A stretch of DNA of 64,000 bases from Streptomyces sp. CB02959 (GTDB taxonomy: Bacteria > Actinomycetota > Actinomycetes > Streptomycetales > Streptomycetaceae). Where the stretch lies: positions 1 through 64,000 of the forward strand of contig NZ_NNBP01000017.1 of NCBI RefSeq assembly GCF_002803155.1, given 5' to 3'. This document shows, one piece after another, positions 50,884 through 60,556 of this stretch; the first letter of the stretch is position 1; each line of letters starts with the position of its first letter. The notes beneath the pieces are model-generated. The model did no database searches. It saw nothing but the letters and a program-made list of their open reading frames with translations, and was not told the DNA's origin. Both the position numbers and the translations under genes were made by a program.

Positions 50884-51225
50884 ATGACCCAGCCCGCCAC
50901 CGCCCGGACCGTCCAGCGCGTCGACGCCAGGCACCGGTACGAGATCCTGGTCGACGGCACGACCGCCGGCTTCACCGCGTACCGCGACCGCGACGACCGG
51001 CGCGTCTTCTTCCACACCGAGATCGACGACGCCTTCGCCGGGCAGGGCCTGGCCTCGATCCTCGTCCGGCAGGCCCTGGACGACGTACGCGCCTCCGGGA
51101 AGCGCTTCGTGCCGGTCTGCCCCTACGTGGCGAAGTTCCTCAAGAGCCACGACGAGTTCGCCGACCTGGCCGACCCCGTGACCCCCGAAGTCCTGCAGTG
51201 GCTGGAGACCGTGTTGGCGCGGTGA
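50884..51225 (+). CDS. Small GNAT N-acetyltransferase (YjdJ/Nat4-type)
   Basis: A 113-residue minimal GNAT domain: YEILVDGTTAGFTAYRDRDDRRVFFHTEIDDAFAGQGLASILVRQALDDVRA carries the acetyl-CoA loop (GQGLAS). The downstream strand-helix reads RFVPVCPYVAKFLKSHDEFADL. It lies 10 bp after the pirin gene in the same direction. The acceptor is unknown. Confidence 0.88.
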   Translation: MTQPATARTVQRVDARHRYEILVDGTTAGFTAYRDRDDRRVFFHTEIDDAFAGQGLASILVRQALDDVRASGKRFVPVCPYVAKFLKSHDEFADLADPVTPEVLQWLETVLAR

Positions 51226-51256
51226 CCTCCGCGCCGCCACCTGTTCCCCGGGCTGC

Positions 51257-54004
51257 TCAGTTCGCGGCCAGTTTGTCCCTCAGCTGGCCGCGAGAGGTGA
51301 TCCCGAGCTTCGGGAAGATGCGGTACAGGTGCGCGCCGATCGTGCGCGGTGACAGGTACAGCTGCTGGCCTATCTCCTTGTTGGACAGGCCGTCCGCCGC
51401 GAGCTGGGCGATCTGCAGCTCCTGAGGCGTGAGCAGGTCCCAGTCGGTGCGGTGTCGGCGCTTGCCGCCCTCGCCCGCCGAGCGGAGTTCCCGGCAGGCC
51501 CGTTCGGCCCACGGCTCCACGCCGAGGGACGCGAAGGACTCCCGGGCGATCCGCAGCGGAGTGCGGGCTTCCATCACGCGGCGGCGCCGTCGCAGCCAGG
51601 CGCCGTGGGCGAGCATCAGCCGGGCGCGAGCAAAGGGGGCCCGGGACATGTCCAGATCGAGTGCCGCCCGGAAGTGCTCCTCCGCGTGCTCGTCGTCGGC
51701 GAGCAGGGCATGGGCGAACGCCAGGTTGATCCGGGTCAGTTGAGCCCCGCTCGCCCCGGCGGACGCCACGAGCCGTTCCAACGCGGCCTTCGCCAGGGCT
51801 CGTTGCTCCTCGCCCGTGGCGGCCTCGGCCAACTCCGCGATGGCGATGGTCTGGAGGAACGGATGGTGGGCCGGGTCGACCGGGTCGAAGACCCGCCAGA
51901 CGCAGTGGAACGCCTCGGCGTGGTCACCGGCGGCGAGGCCGATGAGGCCGCGCGTGATCTGGATGAAGGCGAGATTGGAGGGGTGGGCCGCGGACAGCCC
52001 CTGGCGCTCCGCCTCGCCGATGACGGCGAGCGCCGTGTCCAGATCCCCGTGCAACGCGGCGAACTGCGCCTTCGCGATCCGCGCACCGGTCAGCCAGCGC
52101 GGCTGGGCGTTCTCCTCGGCCAGCCGCATCGCCTCGGCCACGGCCGGGAGCCCGGTCTCCCAGTCGACGGTGTGCACGGCGCTGAAGGCGAGGGACACCA
52201 GAGTCTGGGCCAGCAGGCCCAGACGGCACTGGCCGCGCAGGCCGGCCGCCGCGTGCCGGAGGAACCCGGTGGCGCGGTCGTACGCGTTCGCCATCGTGGC
52301 CGCCGTGCCCAGGGTGGCGGCGGCCTGGACGTCGTACCCGCCCTGGCGTTCGAGGCGCTCCAGGCGGTCGAGTACCGTCGCCGCACGCTCCAGCGGGGCG
52401 GCCGCCGCCAGCGTGTACACCAGGTCCGGGTGGAGTTCCGAAACGGGCAGCCGCTCGGCCGCGGCCACCACGCGTTCCCGCAGTTCCCGCCCGGGGTCCG
52501 ACCACCAGCACCGCCGCGCGGCCGAGCGCAGCAGCTGCAGGGCCAGTTCGGGATCGCCGGCCTCGGCGGCCCGCTCCGCTGTGGTGATCAGCAGATGGAG
52601 CCGGGGTGTGTTCGTGGCCACATCCCCTTCGAGGCCCTCGCGCAGCTGGAGCAGGCGCGCCTGCTCCAGCACGCCGAGCTCCAGCTGTTCGGCCTGCCGC
52701 AACAGGCGTGCCGCGTGGTCTGTCCGGCCGAGTTCGAGGCCCAGTTCCGCGGCGCCCAGAAGGCGGGCCACTCGTCCGGAAGGGACTTCGCTCAGTGCTG
52801 TGGCGCGTTCCAACGCCGTCAGGGCGACCGCGGCCGCGCCACGCCCCTTCGCCCGGAGAGCCACCTGGTCCAGTTGCCGCGCCACCGCCTCGTCGGGACG
52901 GCCGATGGCCGCCGCCCGGTGCCATGCCTGCCGATCGGGCTGTCCGCGGAGAGTGCGGGCAAGCGCGCCGTGGGCGGCCAGACGTTGCGCGAGCGTTGCC
53001 GAGCCCAGAACCGCGGAGCGCACCAAGGGGTGGGTGAAGCCGATGCGGAACTCGTCGGCGGAGACCAGGCCCGCGGTCATCGCGGGCTCCAGGGAGCGTG
53101 CGGAGATCTCGGTGTCCGCCAGTGCCGAGGCGGCGGCGAGCACTTCGGGCAGCCCGCCGTCGTCGTCGGCGGCGGTGATGAGCAGCACATGGCGTGTGTC
53201 GGACGGAAGATCGGCCAGCCGCGAGGCGAAAGCACGTTCCAGCCGGGCAGTGAGGGGGAGCGCCGCCGACACCGCGGACTCGGAGGCCGCTCCGTCCGCC
53301 CCCAGGGTGATCGGGAGCTCGATCAGCGCCAGGGGGTTGCCGGCGGACATCTCCGCGACAAGGCGGCGTACCGCCGGGTCGAGGGCGGGGTTGCGGGCGT
53401 CCAGCAGCGCGTCGGCCGCGGTCGGCTCCAGAGGTGCGAGGTGCAGTTCGCGGACGCCGGGGGCGGCCGGCCATGCCGTGCGGCCCGCACTGCCGGCAAG
53501 GAGCAGGCCGAGGGGTTCGGCGCCCACGCGGCGCGCGAGGAACCCGAGCACGTCCAGGGTCGGCATGTCGAGCCACTGGGAGTCGTCCACGACCAGCAGC
53601 ACGGGGGCTTCGGCGGACGCCTCGCCGAGCAGGCTGAGGGTGGCCAGGGCGATCATGAAGAACCGGGGCGCGGAGGCACGGGGGGAGGGCTCCGCCATGC
53701 CGAAGGCGCCCAGCAGCGCGTCCGCCTGAGCGGGGGGAAGGTGCGCGACGCGATCCGTCATGGTGTGGGTCAGCTGGTGCAGCCCCGCGAACGGCAGATG
53801 GGTCTCGGCCTGCACCCCCGATGCCGTGAGGACGGTGAATCCTGAGTTCCGGGCCCGGGTGACGGCGTGCTCCAAGAGGGCGGACTTGCCGATTCCGGGG
53901 GCTCCCCGAATCAGCAGCGCACTGCCGCGCCCGGGCAGTCCGTCGACGAATCCGTCGACGGTCGCCAGCTCCTCGTCCCGCCCGAACAGTGTGGTGGCCG
54001 ACAT
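51257..54004 (-). CDS. LuxR-family large ATP-binding (LAL) regulator 1
   Basis: A 915-residue regulator. An AAA/NACHT-like ATPase is N-terminal (Walker A GAPGIGKS at 34-41; Walker B VLLVVDDSQW). A long TPR-like helical middle is followed by a C-terminal LuxR helix-turn-helix (LTPQELQIAQLAADGLSNKEIGQQLYLSPRTIGAHLYRIFPKLG). LAL proteins activate sugar or antibiotic genes in response to ATP and ligands (MalT-like). The ATG at 54004 follows GAAGG. It is divergent from a second 915-residue LAL gene. Confidence 0.9.
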   Translation of the reverse strand: MSATTLFGRDEELATVDGFVDGLPGRGSALLIRGAPGIGKSALLEHAVTRARNSGFTVLTASGVQAETHLPFAGLHQLTHTMTDRVAHLPPAQADALLGAFGMAEPSPRASAPRFFMIALATLSLLGEASAEAPVLLVVDDSQWLDMPTLDVLGFLARRVGAEPLGLLLAGSAGRTAWPAAPGVRELHLAPLEPTAADALLDARNPALDPAVRRLVAEMSAGNPLALIELPITLGADGAASESAVSAALPLTARLERAFASRLADLPSDTRHVLLITAADDDGGLPEVLAAASALADTEISARSLEPAMTAGLVSADEFRIGFTHPLVRSAVLGSATLAQRLAAHGALARTLRGQPDRQAWHRAAAIGRPDEAVARQLDQVALRAKGRGAAAVALTALERATALSEVPSGRVARLLGAAELGLELGRTDHAARLLRQAEQLELGVLEQARLLQLREGLEGDVATNTPRLHLLITTAERAAEAGDPELALQLLRSAARRCWWSDPGRELRERVVAAAERLPVSELHPDLVYTLAAAAPLERAATVLDRLERLERQGGYDVQAAATLGTAATMANAYDRATGFLRHAAAGLRGQCRLGLLAQTLVSLAFSAVHTVDWETGLPAVAEAMRLAEENAQPRWLTGARIAKAQFAALHGDLDTALAVIGEAERQGLSAAHPSNLAFIQITRGLIGLAAGDHAEAFHCVWRVFDPVDPAHHPFLQTIAIAELAEAATGEEQRALAKAALERLVASAGASGAQLTRINLAFAHALLADDEHAEEHFRAALDLDMSRAPFARARLMLAHGAWLRRRRRVMEARTPLRIARESFASLGVEPWAERACRELRSAGEGGKRRHRTDWDLLTPQELQIAQLAADGLSNKEIGQQLYLSPRTIGAHLYRIFPKLGITSRGQLRDKLAAN

Positions 54005-54564
54005 CCTTCGTTCCTCTGCGCCGCTGTTCTGACCTGGACCGTCGCAGTCTACGTGCGCGCGGTGAACGCCAGAGCGTGCCGAGCGTCGGATGCCGCTCGG
54101 CGCACCGCGCGGCCACAGTCGCTTCGCAGTCATCGTGCCGACGACGTAAGTCATCCCGTGTTCCACGCTGGAAGCAGTGCCGGGCCGGCTCCTCGTGCGG
54201 GGGTGGGGCCCGGCACCCGACCGGCGGGAGGGCGCCCATGACATCCGTGATAGAAACGGCCGGATTCCCGGACGACGGGAAGACGGTTCGCCGGGGGAGC
54301 CGGGCACGTGCTGTGGTGCGGCCGGCCGGACGGGCGGCCGAGCTCGCCGCCGTGCCGCGACTGCGCCGTGCCCCGTCCGGTCACGAGCGGCCCGACGGGC
54401 GCACCGCGGTGCCGAACCACTCGCATACAGTGGGCCTGACCTGCGGCGATGCGCCAAGCCATGGCGTGCCCGCGGGAAGCCGCCGGCTGCGGGAGGGCGG
54501 GGTCGCCAGTCGGCGCGGGCCGAGCCCGGCTTCGGCGGCCGAGTGCGGACAGGACGGAGCATAA
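54005..54564. other. Intergenic region between divergent LAL genes
   Basis: 560 bp, probably the two LAL promoters. An open frame at 54238-54564 (109 codons, GGGAGG before its ATG, stop abutting LAL2) is possible. Its third-position G/C bias is weaker than that of neighbouring genes and no family is recognised, so it is not called. Confidence 0.3.
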
Positions 54565-57312
54565 GTGGCGGGGTCAGGCGGTCCGCTGTCCCGTAGCGGT
54601 CTGCGTGGCAGGGAGGACGAACTCGAAGAGCTCCAGGCGCTGATCGCCTCGGTGGCCCGTACCGGAAGCGGCGGGTTGGCCCTCATCCAGGGGGAACCGG
54701 GCATCGGCAAGACCACGCTGCTCGCCGAGGCCGTCGCCACGGCCAGGGCGGCGGGGTTCTCCGTCGGCGTCGGCAAGGCCGATGAACTGCATCACATCGT
54801 GCCGCTCTCGTCGTTGGCGGCCTGCGTCCTGCACGGCGATCGGCCGCTGCTGTCCGACGATGCCTTCGTCGATCTCGCCCGCCATCACGATCAGCGGATC
54901 TGGCTGGTGGAGCGCCTGGCGGAGGCGATCGAAGCCAGAGCGGGCAGCGTGCCGGTGCTGATCGGCCTGGACGACGTGCAGTGGGCCGATCCGCTGAGCC
55001 GGTTCGCCCTGCAGCAGCTTCCGACCCGCCTGCGGACTTCGCCGGTTCTGTGGATGCTGACCGGGCGACGGGAGCCCGCGGGCCCGGCGGAAGAGGTCGT
55101 CGCGGCCGCGACCGGCAACCTTCCGGCGGTCACCGTGTCCCTGGGGCCGCTGTCCGGCGCGGCCATCGACCAACTGACCAGCGACACACTCGGGGCAGTG
55201 GTCGACGAGCGGGTACGGGACCTGCTCCACGGAGCCGGTGGGAACCCCTTTCTGGCGGTCGAGATGCTCGCGGGACTGTGGAGCGCCCGGACGTCGGACG
55301 AACCCGTGCCCCCAGGGCTCGTGGTGGGTGTGCGCGCCAGACTCAGGTCCCTGCAGCCCGGCACGCTGCGCTTCCTCCAGATGGGGGCGGTGCTGGGACG
55401 CAGTTTCGGCTTCCGCGACGCCGCCGCGCTCTGCGGCGGACCGACCGCCGTATCCATCGCGGCGCTGGAGGAGGCCGTGCGTGCCGGACTCCTGGACGAC
55501 GACGGCGATCACCTGGTCTTCCGGCATGACCTGCTGCGCCAGGCGGTCTACGTCGACATCCCGCCGTCGGCCCGGAAGGCTCTGCATCGAGAGGCCGCCC
55601 ACCACCTCGTGGCCGCGGGCCATCAGCCGGTCGACGCGGTGCCGCACATCCTCCGGGGAGCCCTGCCCGGAGACGAGGAAGCCGTGGAGCTGCTGCGGCG
55701 GGCGGCCGACGACATCCTGCCGGTCACGCCGGACCTCGCGGCCGACCTGATGACGCGTGCACTGGAACTGGTGCCGTCGGCACGGCCGCTGAGGTTCGCG
55801 GTGGGGGAGCAGGCGATCCTCTGCCTGACCCGGGCCGGCCGGAACCGGGAGGCGCTGTCGACGGGCGACCGGCTGCTGGCCGGCCGGCCACCGCTGGAGA
55901 CGTTCAGCCGGCTGCAGGCCGCCCTCGGCGGGACGCTGTGGAACATGGATCTCGCCGGCGAACTGCGCCGCCGGGCCGAAACCGCCCTCGCCCTGGGGGG
56001 TGCCGCCCCGGAGATCGGGGCGAGGCTGGCGGCCCTGCGCGCACGGGCCCTGTCCCGGGACCACGATCTCGTCGATGCGCGTGCGGCCGGTGAGAGCGCG
56101 CTGCGTGCCGCCACCGCGATCGGTGACCGGGAGGCGCACGTCCTGGCCCTGTCCGGGCTCGGCGAGATCGCGCAGAACGCGGGTGAGAACGCGGTCGCGC
56201 TGGAGCGCTTCGCCGCGCTGAGCGCCCTCGATACCGCCTTCCTGCCCGAAGAGATCGTCGCGCACCTGCACATGGACGACTTCGCGTCCAGCGGACGGCT
56301 GCTCCTGCGAGCGGCGAACGGCGCCGGGGCGATGCGCCAGGCGATGACGCTGTGGGCTCAGGGGCAGCACGATCTGGGGCTCGGCCGACTCGACGACGCC
56401 GACGCCGACTTCCTGACAATGGAGCGTCTGGAGGACGAGGTACAGGTCCCCGTGCAGCAGGTGAACGGTCGCGTGATCCGTTCTCGGATCGCCCTGCTGC
56501 GCGGCGACCGGGAAGCGGCGCGCGAGCATCTGGCCGCGGCGCAGGAAAGACTGGTGGCCAAGCCGAACCCGGGCAACACGGCCGCGGTGCGCTTCCTGGA
56601 AGCGGTCCACGCCGACGCCGACGGGGACGTCGCGCTCGCCGTCGACAAGATTCGGCAAGTGCAGCGCAGCGACCTCTTCATGCGCTGGCGGCTGCTGCGC
56701 GACTGGGTCGATTCCGCGATACGCATGGCCCTGCGCGGCGCGGAGTACGAGCTCGCCGAGGACCTGGCCGCACAGGCCGGAGCGCACGCCGAGCGCAATC
56801 CCGCCGTGCCGACCGCCACCGGCATCGCGGCGCAGGCCCTCGGGCTCGTGAACAGCGATCTCGCCATGCTCGGATACTCCGTCGACCTGCTGAAGGCGAG
56901 CCCTCGCCCGCTGGCCCGGGCCGCCGCGTCCGCCGACCTCGGAGGGGCACTCCTGGCAGCGGGCCGGAAACCCGAGGCCGCGGCCGCGCTGACGGACGCC
57001 CGCGACACGTTCGCCGAGTCGGGCGCCCACGCCGCGGCGGCACGCGTACAGCGCGACCTCGACACGGCAGGAGACGGCGGCCGCAGGGCAGCCGGTACAC
57101 AGCGCCCCGTGCAAGGATGGGCGGCCCTCACGGCCTCGGAGCAGAAGGTCGCGCGCCTGGTCGCGCAGGGCCACACCAACCGATCGGTCGCCGACCTGCT
57201 CGTGGTCTCTCCGCACACGGTCAACACCCACCTGACGTCGGTCTTCCGCAAACTGGCGATCAACTCCCGGGTCCAGCTGGCCAATCTGGTCATGGCTCTG
57301 CCCGACAGCTGA
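54565..57312 (+). CDS. LuxR-family large ATP-binding (LAL) regulator 2
   Basis: A 915-residue LAL regulator. Walker A GEPGIGKTT is at 43-51 and Walker B PVLIGLDDVQWAD near 130. TPR-like repeats precede a C-terminal LuxR helix-turn-helix (LTASEQKVARLVAQGHTNRSVADLLVVSPHTVNTHLTSVFRKLAINSR). It is not a duplicate of LAL1: outside the motifs the sequences differ. GTG 54565 starts it. A hydrolase and sugar ABC operon follow, which are plausible targets. Confidence 0.9.
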   Translation: MAGSGGPLSRSGLRGREDELEELQALIASVARTGSGGLALIQGEPGIGKTTLLAEAVATARAAGFSVGVGKADELHHIVPLSSLAACVLHGDRPLLSDDAFVDLARHHDQRIWLVERLAEAIEARAGSVPVLIGLDDVQWADPLSRFALQQLPTRLRTSPVLWMLTGRREPAGPAEEVVAAATGNLPAVTVSLGPLSGAAIDQLTSDTLGAVVDERVRDLLHGAGGNPFLAVEMLAGLWSARTSDEPVPPGLVVGVRARLRSLQPGTLRFLQMGAVLGRSFGFRDAAALCGGPTAVSIAALEEAVRAGLLDDDGDHLVFRHDLLRQAVYVDIPPSARKALHREAAHHLVAAGHQPVDAVPHILRGALPGDEEAVELLRRAADDILPVTPDLAADLMTRALELVPSARPLRFAVGEQAILCLTRAGRNREALSTGDRLLAGRPPLETFSRLQAALGGTLWNMDLAGELRRRAETALALGGAAPEIGARLAALRARALSRDHDLVDARAAGESALRAATAIGDREAHVLALSGLGEIAQNAGENAVALERFAALSALDTAFLPEEIVAHLHMDDFASSGRLLLRAANGAGAMRQAMTLWAQGQHDLGLGRLDDADADFLTMERLEDEVQVPVQQVNGRVIRSRIALLRGDREAAREHLAAAQERLVAKPNPGNTAAVRFLEAVHADADGDVALAVDKIRQVQRSDLFMRWRLLRDWVDSAIRMALRGAEYELAEDLAAQAGAHAERNPAVPTATGIAAQALGLVNSDLAMLGYSVDLLKASPRPLARAAASADLGGALLAAGRKPEAAAALTDARDTFAESGAHAAAARVQRDLDTAGDGGRRAAGTQRPVQGWAALTASEQKVARLVAQGHTNRSVADLLVVSPHTVNTHLTSVFRKLAINSRVQLANLVMALPDS

Positions 57313-57401
57313 GCGGGCCGCTTGGTCCGTTCACGCGATGCCCTGCCCCACCTGAACGCGCTTGGTTGGGGCGTCCCCACAACCAGTCGGAGGTCACCGT
57401 C

Positions 57402-58247
57402 ATGCACCGACCCACCCCCCAACCGCCGACCATCGTGCTCGTGCACGGGGCGTTCGCGGATGCCTCGTCGTGGGCGGGGGTCATCGGCCTCCTGCACGCC
57501 GCCGGACTGACCGTGCGTGCCCCGGCGAACCCGCTGCGCGGTCTGGCGCAGGACGCCGCCTACCTCAGGAGCGTGGTCTGCGACATCGGCGCGCCTGTCG
57601 TGCTGGTCGGCCACGACTACGGTGGCGCGGTCATCACCCACGCCGCCACCGACGCCGACAACGTCGTGGCCCTGTGCTACGTCGCGGCGTTCGGCCTCGA
57701 CGCGGGCGAGTGCGTCCTGGACATCACGAACCGCTTCGCCCCCGTGCCGGCGGCCGACGCGACCTTCACCGCCGCCTTCCCCGACGGCCCGGACGGCGAG
57801 CTGTACCTCAGCAGGGACCGGTTCCCGCAGGTGTACGCCGACGACCTGCCGTCCGGCGTCAAGGAGGTGCTGTCCGTGGCCCAGCGCCCGATCGCCCGCA
57901 CCGCGCTGACCGGCAGATCGGGTCCGCCGGCATGGGCCTCCAAGCCGTCCTGGTACGCCATCGCGACCGCCGACCGGATGGTCAGTCCCACCGCTCAGCG
58001 CTTCATGGCGCAACGCATGGCGGCCACCGAATACGTGCTGGACGGCTCGCACGCCGTCGTACTGTCGCAGCCCGACGCGGTGGTGGCGATGATTCGGGAG
58101 GTCGCCGAACAGGGCGGTGGTCGCGGCGACGGCTTCGTCCGCACGGGACCGCCGCCGCGTCCCGCGGAAGCCGGACCCGCGAATGCTCCGGGCGAGCGTC
58201 CGTTCGGGACGCTATACGATGCGTTCGAGCGGAAGATGCCGGTGTAG
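57402..58247 (+). CDS. Alpha/beta hydrolase with Asp at the nucleophile position
   Basis: A 281-residue hydrolase closely related to the one at 48486 (IVLVHGAFADASSWA and the same layout). The nucleophile elbow reads VGHDYGGAV, with D72 in place of Ser. Asp nucleophiles occur in epoxide hydrolases and haloalkane dehalogenases (GHDWG). The C-terminal His is in DGSHAVVLSQPD. It carries an extra Gly/Pro-rich ~40-residue tail. GGAGG lies 8 nt before the ATG. It sits between LAL2 and the sugar ABC genes. Confidence 0.87.
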   Translation: MHRPTPQPPTIVLVHGAFADASSWAGVIGLLHAAGLTVRAPANPLRGLAQDAAYLRSVVCDIGAPVVLVGHDYGGAVITHAATDADNVVALCYVAAFGLDAGECVLDITNRFAPVPAADATFTAAFPDGPDGELYLSRDRFPQVYADDLPSGVKEVLSVAQRPIARTALTGRSGPPAWASKPSWYAIATADRMVSPTAQRFMAQRMAATEYVLDGSHAVVLSQPDAVVAMIREVAEQGGGRGDGFVRTGPPPRPAEAGPANAPGERPFGTLYDAFERKMPV

Positions 58248-58330
58248 ACCATTCTGACCACGCCCTCGGAGTGCGTCCTCCTCGTGACGCAGTCCCCGGC
58301 CCCAGACAGTTACTCGGTAAAGGCACCAGC

Positions 58331-59584
58331 ATGATTTCACCGGCCAGACCGCCGACGCGGCGGATCGCCGCGCTCCTGACCGGAGCGCTCGCCCTTGTGT
58401 CGGCCGCCACCGGATGCGGTGCCGCAACCGGTGCCGGGTCCGCCACCGACAAGGTCACCTCCATCACCGCGCTCGACTACTACACCGACGAAACCGAACA
58501 CGCCCAATGGGGCGAAGTGCTCACCGCGTGCGGCAGAACCGCCGGTGTGCGGGTCGAGCAGACCAGCGTCCCCGGGGCGTCGCTCATCCCCAAGGTTCTG
58601 CAGCGGGCGTCGTCGCGGACCCTTCCCGACCTGCTGATGCTGGACAACCCCGACCTCCAGCAGATCGCACAGACCGGCGCGCTGACCCCACTGGACCGGT
58701 ACGGCATCGACTCCGGCGGCTTCGCCAAGGGCATCCTGTCGGCCGGCACCTACAAGGGAAAGGTCTACGGACTGGCCCCTGCCGTCAGCACGGTCGTCCT
58801 CTTCTACAACAAGGACATGCTCGCCGAGGCCGGTGTGGCCGTGCCCGGGACCTGGAACGAACTGAAGGCGGCGGCGGCCGAGCTGACCCGCCCCGGGCGC
58901 TACGGCATGGCGGTCGATGCGAACGCCACTTTCGAGGGCACCTGGCAGTTCCTGCCCTTCCTGTGGTCCAACGGCGGTGACGAGCGGCGACTGGACACCC
59001 CGCAGGCCGCACAGGCACTCCGGCTGTGGGTCGACCTGGTGAAGAGCGGATCCATGTCGAAGTCGGTGCTGAACTGGACCCAGGCCGACGTCCACGACCA
59101 GTTCGTCGCCGGCCGGACGGCCATGATGATCAACGGCCCCTGGCGGATCCCCGCCCTGAACCAGGACAAGAACCTGCACTGGGGGACGGCCCCCGTCCCC
59201 GTCCCCCGCGCGGGCCGGACCCCGATCACACCGCTCGGCGGTGAGGTGTGGACGGTCCCGCAGAACCCTTCCAAGGCCCGGCAGGAGAAGGCCGCCCGGG
59301 TCCTCGCCTGCCTGAACGACCGCTCGACCATGCGCACCCTGGCCGAGCAGCACTTCACCGTGCCCTCCCGCACCGCCGTGGCCGCCCAGTACGCCGAGCG
59401 GACTCCGTCGATGGCCGCCTTCGTCGAGAACGTGGAGGCGGCGCGGGCTCGTACCAGCCGGCTCGGCGTCGGATGGCCGCAGGCGGCGACCGGGATATAC
59501 ACCGCGATCCAGTCCGCGCTGACGGGCCGGCAGACACCGGAGGAAGCCCTCAGGAATGGGCAGCAGATCGCGACCGGTCACTGA
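58331..59584 (+). CDS. Sugar ABC transporter binding lipoprotein (CUT1)
   Basis: A 417-residue family-1 solute-binding protein. Lipobox SAATGC has acylated C29. DLLMLDNPDLQQIAQTGALTPLD, VPGTWNELKAAAAEL and MINGPWRIPAL are typical of maltose/oligosaccharide-class CUT1 binding proteins. ATG 58331 follows AAAGG. Its last 29 bp overlap the first permease. No ATPase is encoded nearby; in Streptomyces the shared MsiK ATPase usually serves such systems. Confidence 0.9.
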   Translation: MISPARPPTRRIAALLTGALALVSAATGCGAATGAGSATDKVTSITALDYYTDETEHAQWGEVLTACGRTAGVRVEQTSVPGASLIPKVLQRASSRTLPDLLMLDNPDLQQIAQTGALTPLDRYGIDSGGFAKGILSAGTYKGKVYGLAPAVSTVVLFYNKDMLAEAGVAVPGTWNELKAAAAELTRPGRYGMAVDANATFEGTWQFLPFLWSNGGDERRLDTPQAAQALRLWVDLVKSGSMSKSVLNWTQADVHDQFVAGRTAMMINGPWRIPALNQDKNLHWGTAPVPVPRAGRTPITPLGGEVWTVPQNPSKARQEKAARVLACLNDRSTMRTLAEQHFTVPSRTAVAAQYAERTPSMAAFVENVEAARARTSRLGVGWPQAATGIYTAIQSALTGRQTPEEALRNGQQIATGH

Positions 59585-60545
59585 CCCGCCCCCGCTCCTT
59601 GGGAGGGACACCGGGCAGGACGGCGGCGCCGTCGCCGCGGGGGACCGGGGCGCGGTCCGGGCCCGCTTCCGGGAGCGGCTGGCCCAGTGGATGTTCGTCG
59701 CGCCCGCGGCGGCGTACCTGCTGCTGTTCTTCGGCTACCCGATCGTCAAGAACGTCGTGATGAGCTTCCAGCAGTACACGACCACGACGTTCTACACGGG
59801 TGCCGCGCCGTTCGTGGGGACGCGGAACTACTCGGAGATCCTTTCCTCGGACCTGTTCCCCAAGGCCCTGCTGACCACGGTCCTGTTCACCGCCGGCTCG
59901 ATCACCGGGCAGTTCGTGCTCGGCCTGGCCTTCGCGTTGTTCTTCCGGCGCCGCTTCCCGCTCGGTGGCGTGCTGCGCTCGCTGCTGCTGCTGCCGTGGC
60001 TGCTGCCACTGGTCGTGTCCGGAACCACGTGGAGGTGGATGCTCGACCCCGACACCGGAGTCGTCAACACGGCGCTGCGCGGCCTGCACCTCTCGTCGTC
60101 CGGCATCCCCTGGCTCACCGGCACCTCACCGGCGCTGGTGTCGGTGATCCTCATCAACATCTGGGTCGGAATCCCCTTCAACACCGCGATCCTGTACGGC
60201 GGCCTGCAGGACATCCCGCCGCACCTGTACGAGGCGGCGAAGCTGGACGGTGCCGGTCCGCTGGCGTCGTTCCGCCATGTCACCTGGCCGCTGCTGCGGC
60301 CGGTGGTGGGCGTCGTGCTGGTGCTGGGCGTGGTCTACACCCTCAAAGTGCTGGACATCATCCTCGTGGTGACCGGCGGTGGGCCGGCCGGCGCCACCGA
60401 GACCATCGCCACACGTTCCTACGAACTGTCCTTCCAGCAGTTCGAGTTCGGGCGCGGTGCCGCGATGAGCAACGTGCTCGTCGTCATCTCGCTCGTCTTC
60501 GCCCTCGTCTACCTGCGCGCCAACCGCCGCGCCCGGAACGTCTGA
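59556..60545 (+). CDS. Sugar ABC permease 1 (MalF/UgpA-like)
   Basis: A 329-residue CUT1 permease with six transmembrane segments (first at ~47-68). The EAA loop reads YEAAKLDGAGPLASFRHVTWPLLRP. An N-terminal hydrophilic stretch of ~40 residues overlaps the binding-protein end by 29 bp, so the true start could be a later codon. It pairs with permease 2. Confidence 0.9.
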   Translation: MGSRSRPVTDPPPLLGRDTGQDGGAVAAGDRGAVRARFRERLAQWMFVAPAAAYLLLFFGYPIVKNVVMSFQQYTTTTFYTGAAPFVGTRNYSEILSSDLFPKALLTTVLFTAGSITGQFVLGLAFALFFRRRFPLGGVLRSLLLLPWLLPLVVSGTTWRWMLDPDTGVVNTALRGLHLSSSGIPWLTGTSPALVSVILINIWVGIPFNTAILYGGLQDIPPHLYEAAKLDGAGPLASFRHVTWPLLRPVVGVVLVLGVVYTLKVLDIILVVTGGGPAGATETIATRSYELSFQQFEFGRGAAMSNVLVVISLVFALVYLRANRRARNV

Positions 60546-60556
60546 GAGATCTTCCC

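Noticed and set aside
54238..54564. A 109-codon open frame before LAL2 with a ribosome binding site
   Set aside because: Third-position G/C bias is weaker than in neighbouring genes and no family is recognised. Described under the intergenic region only.
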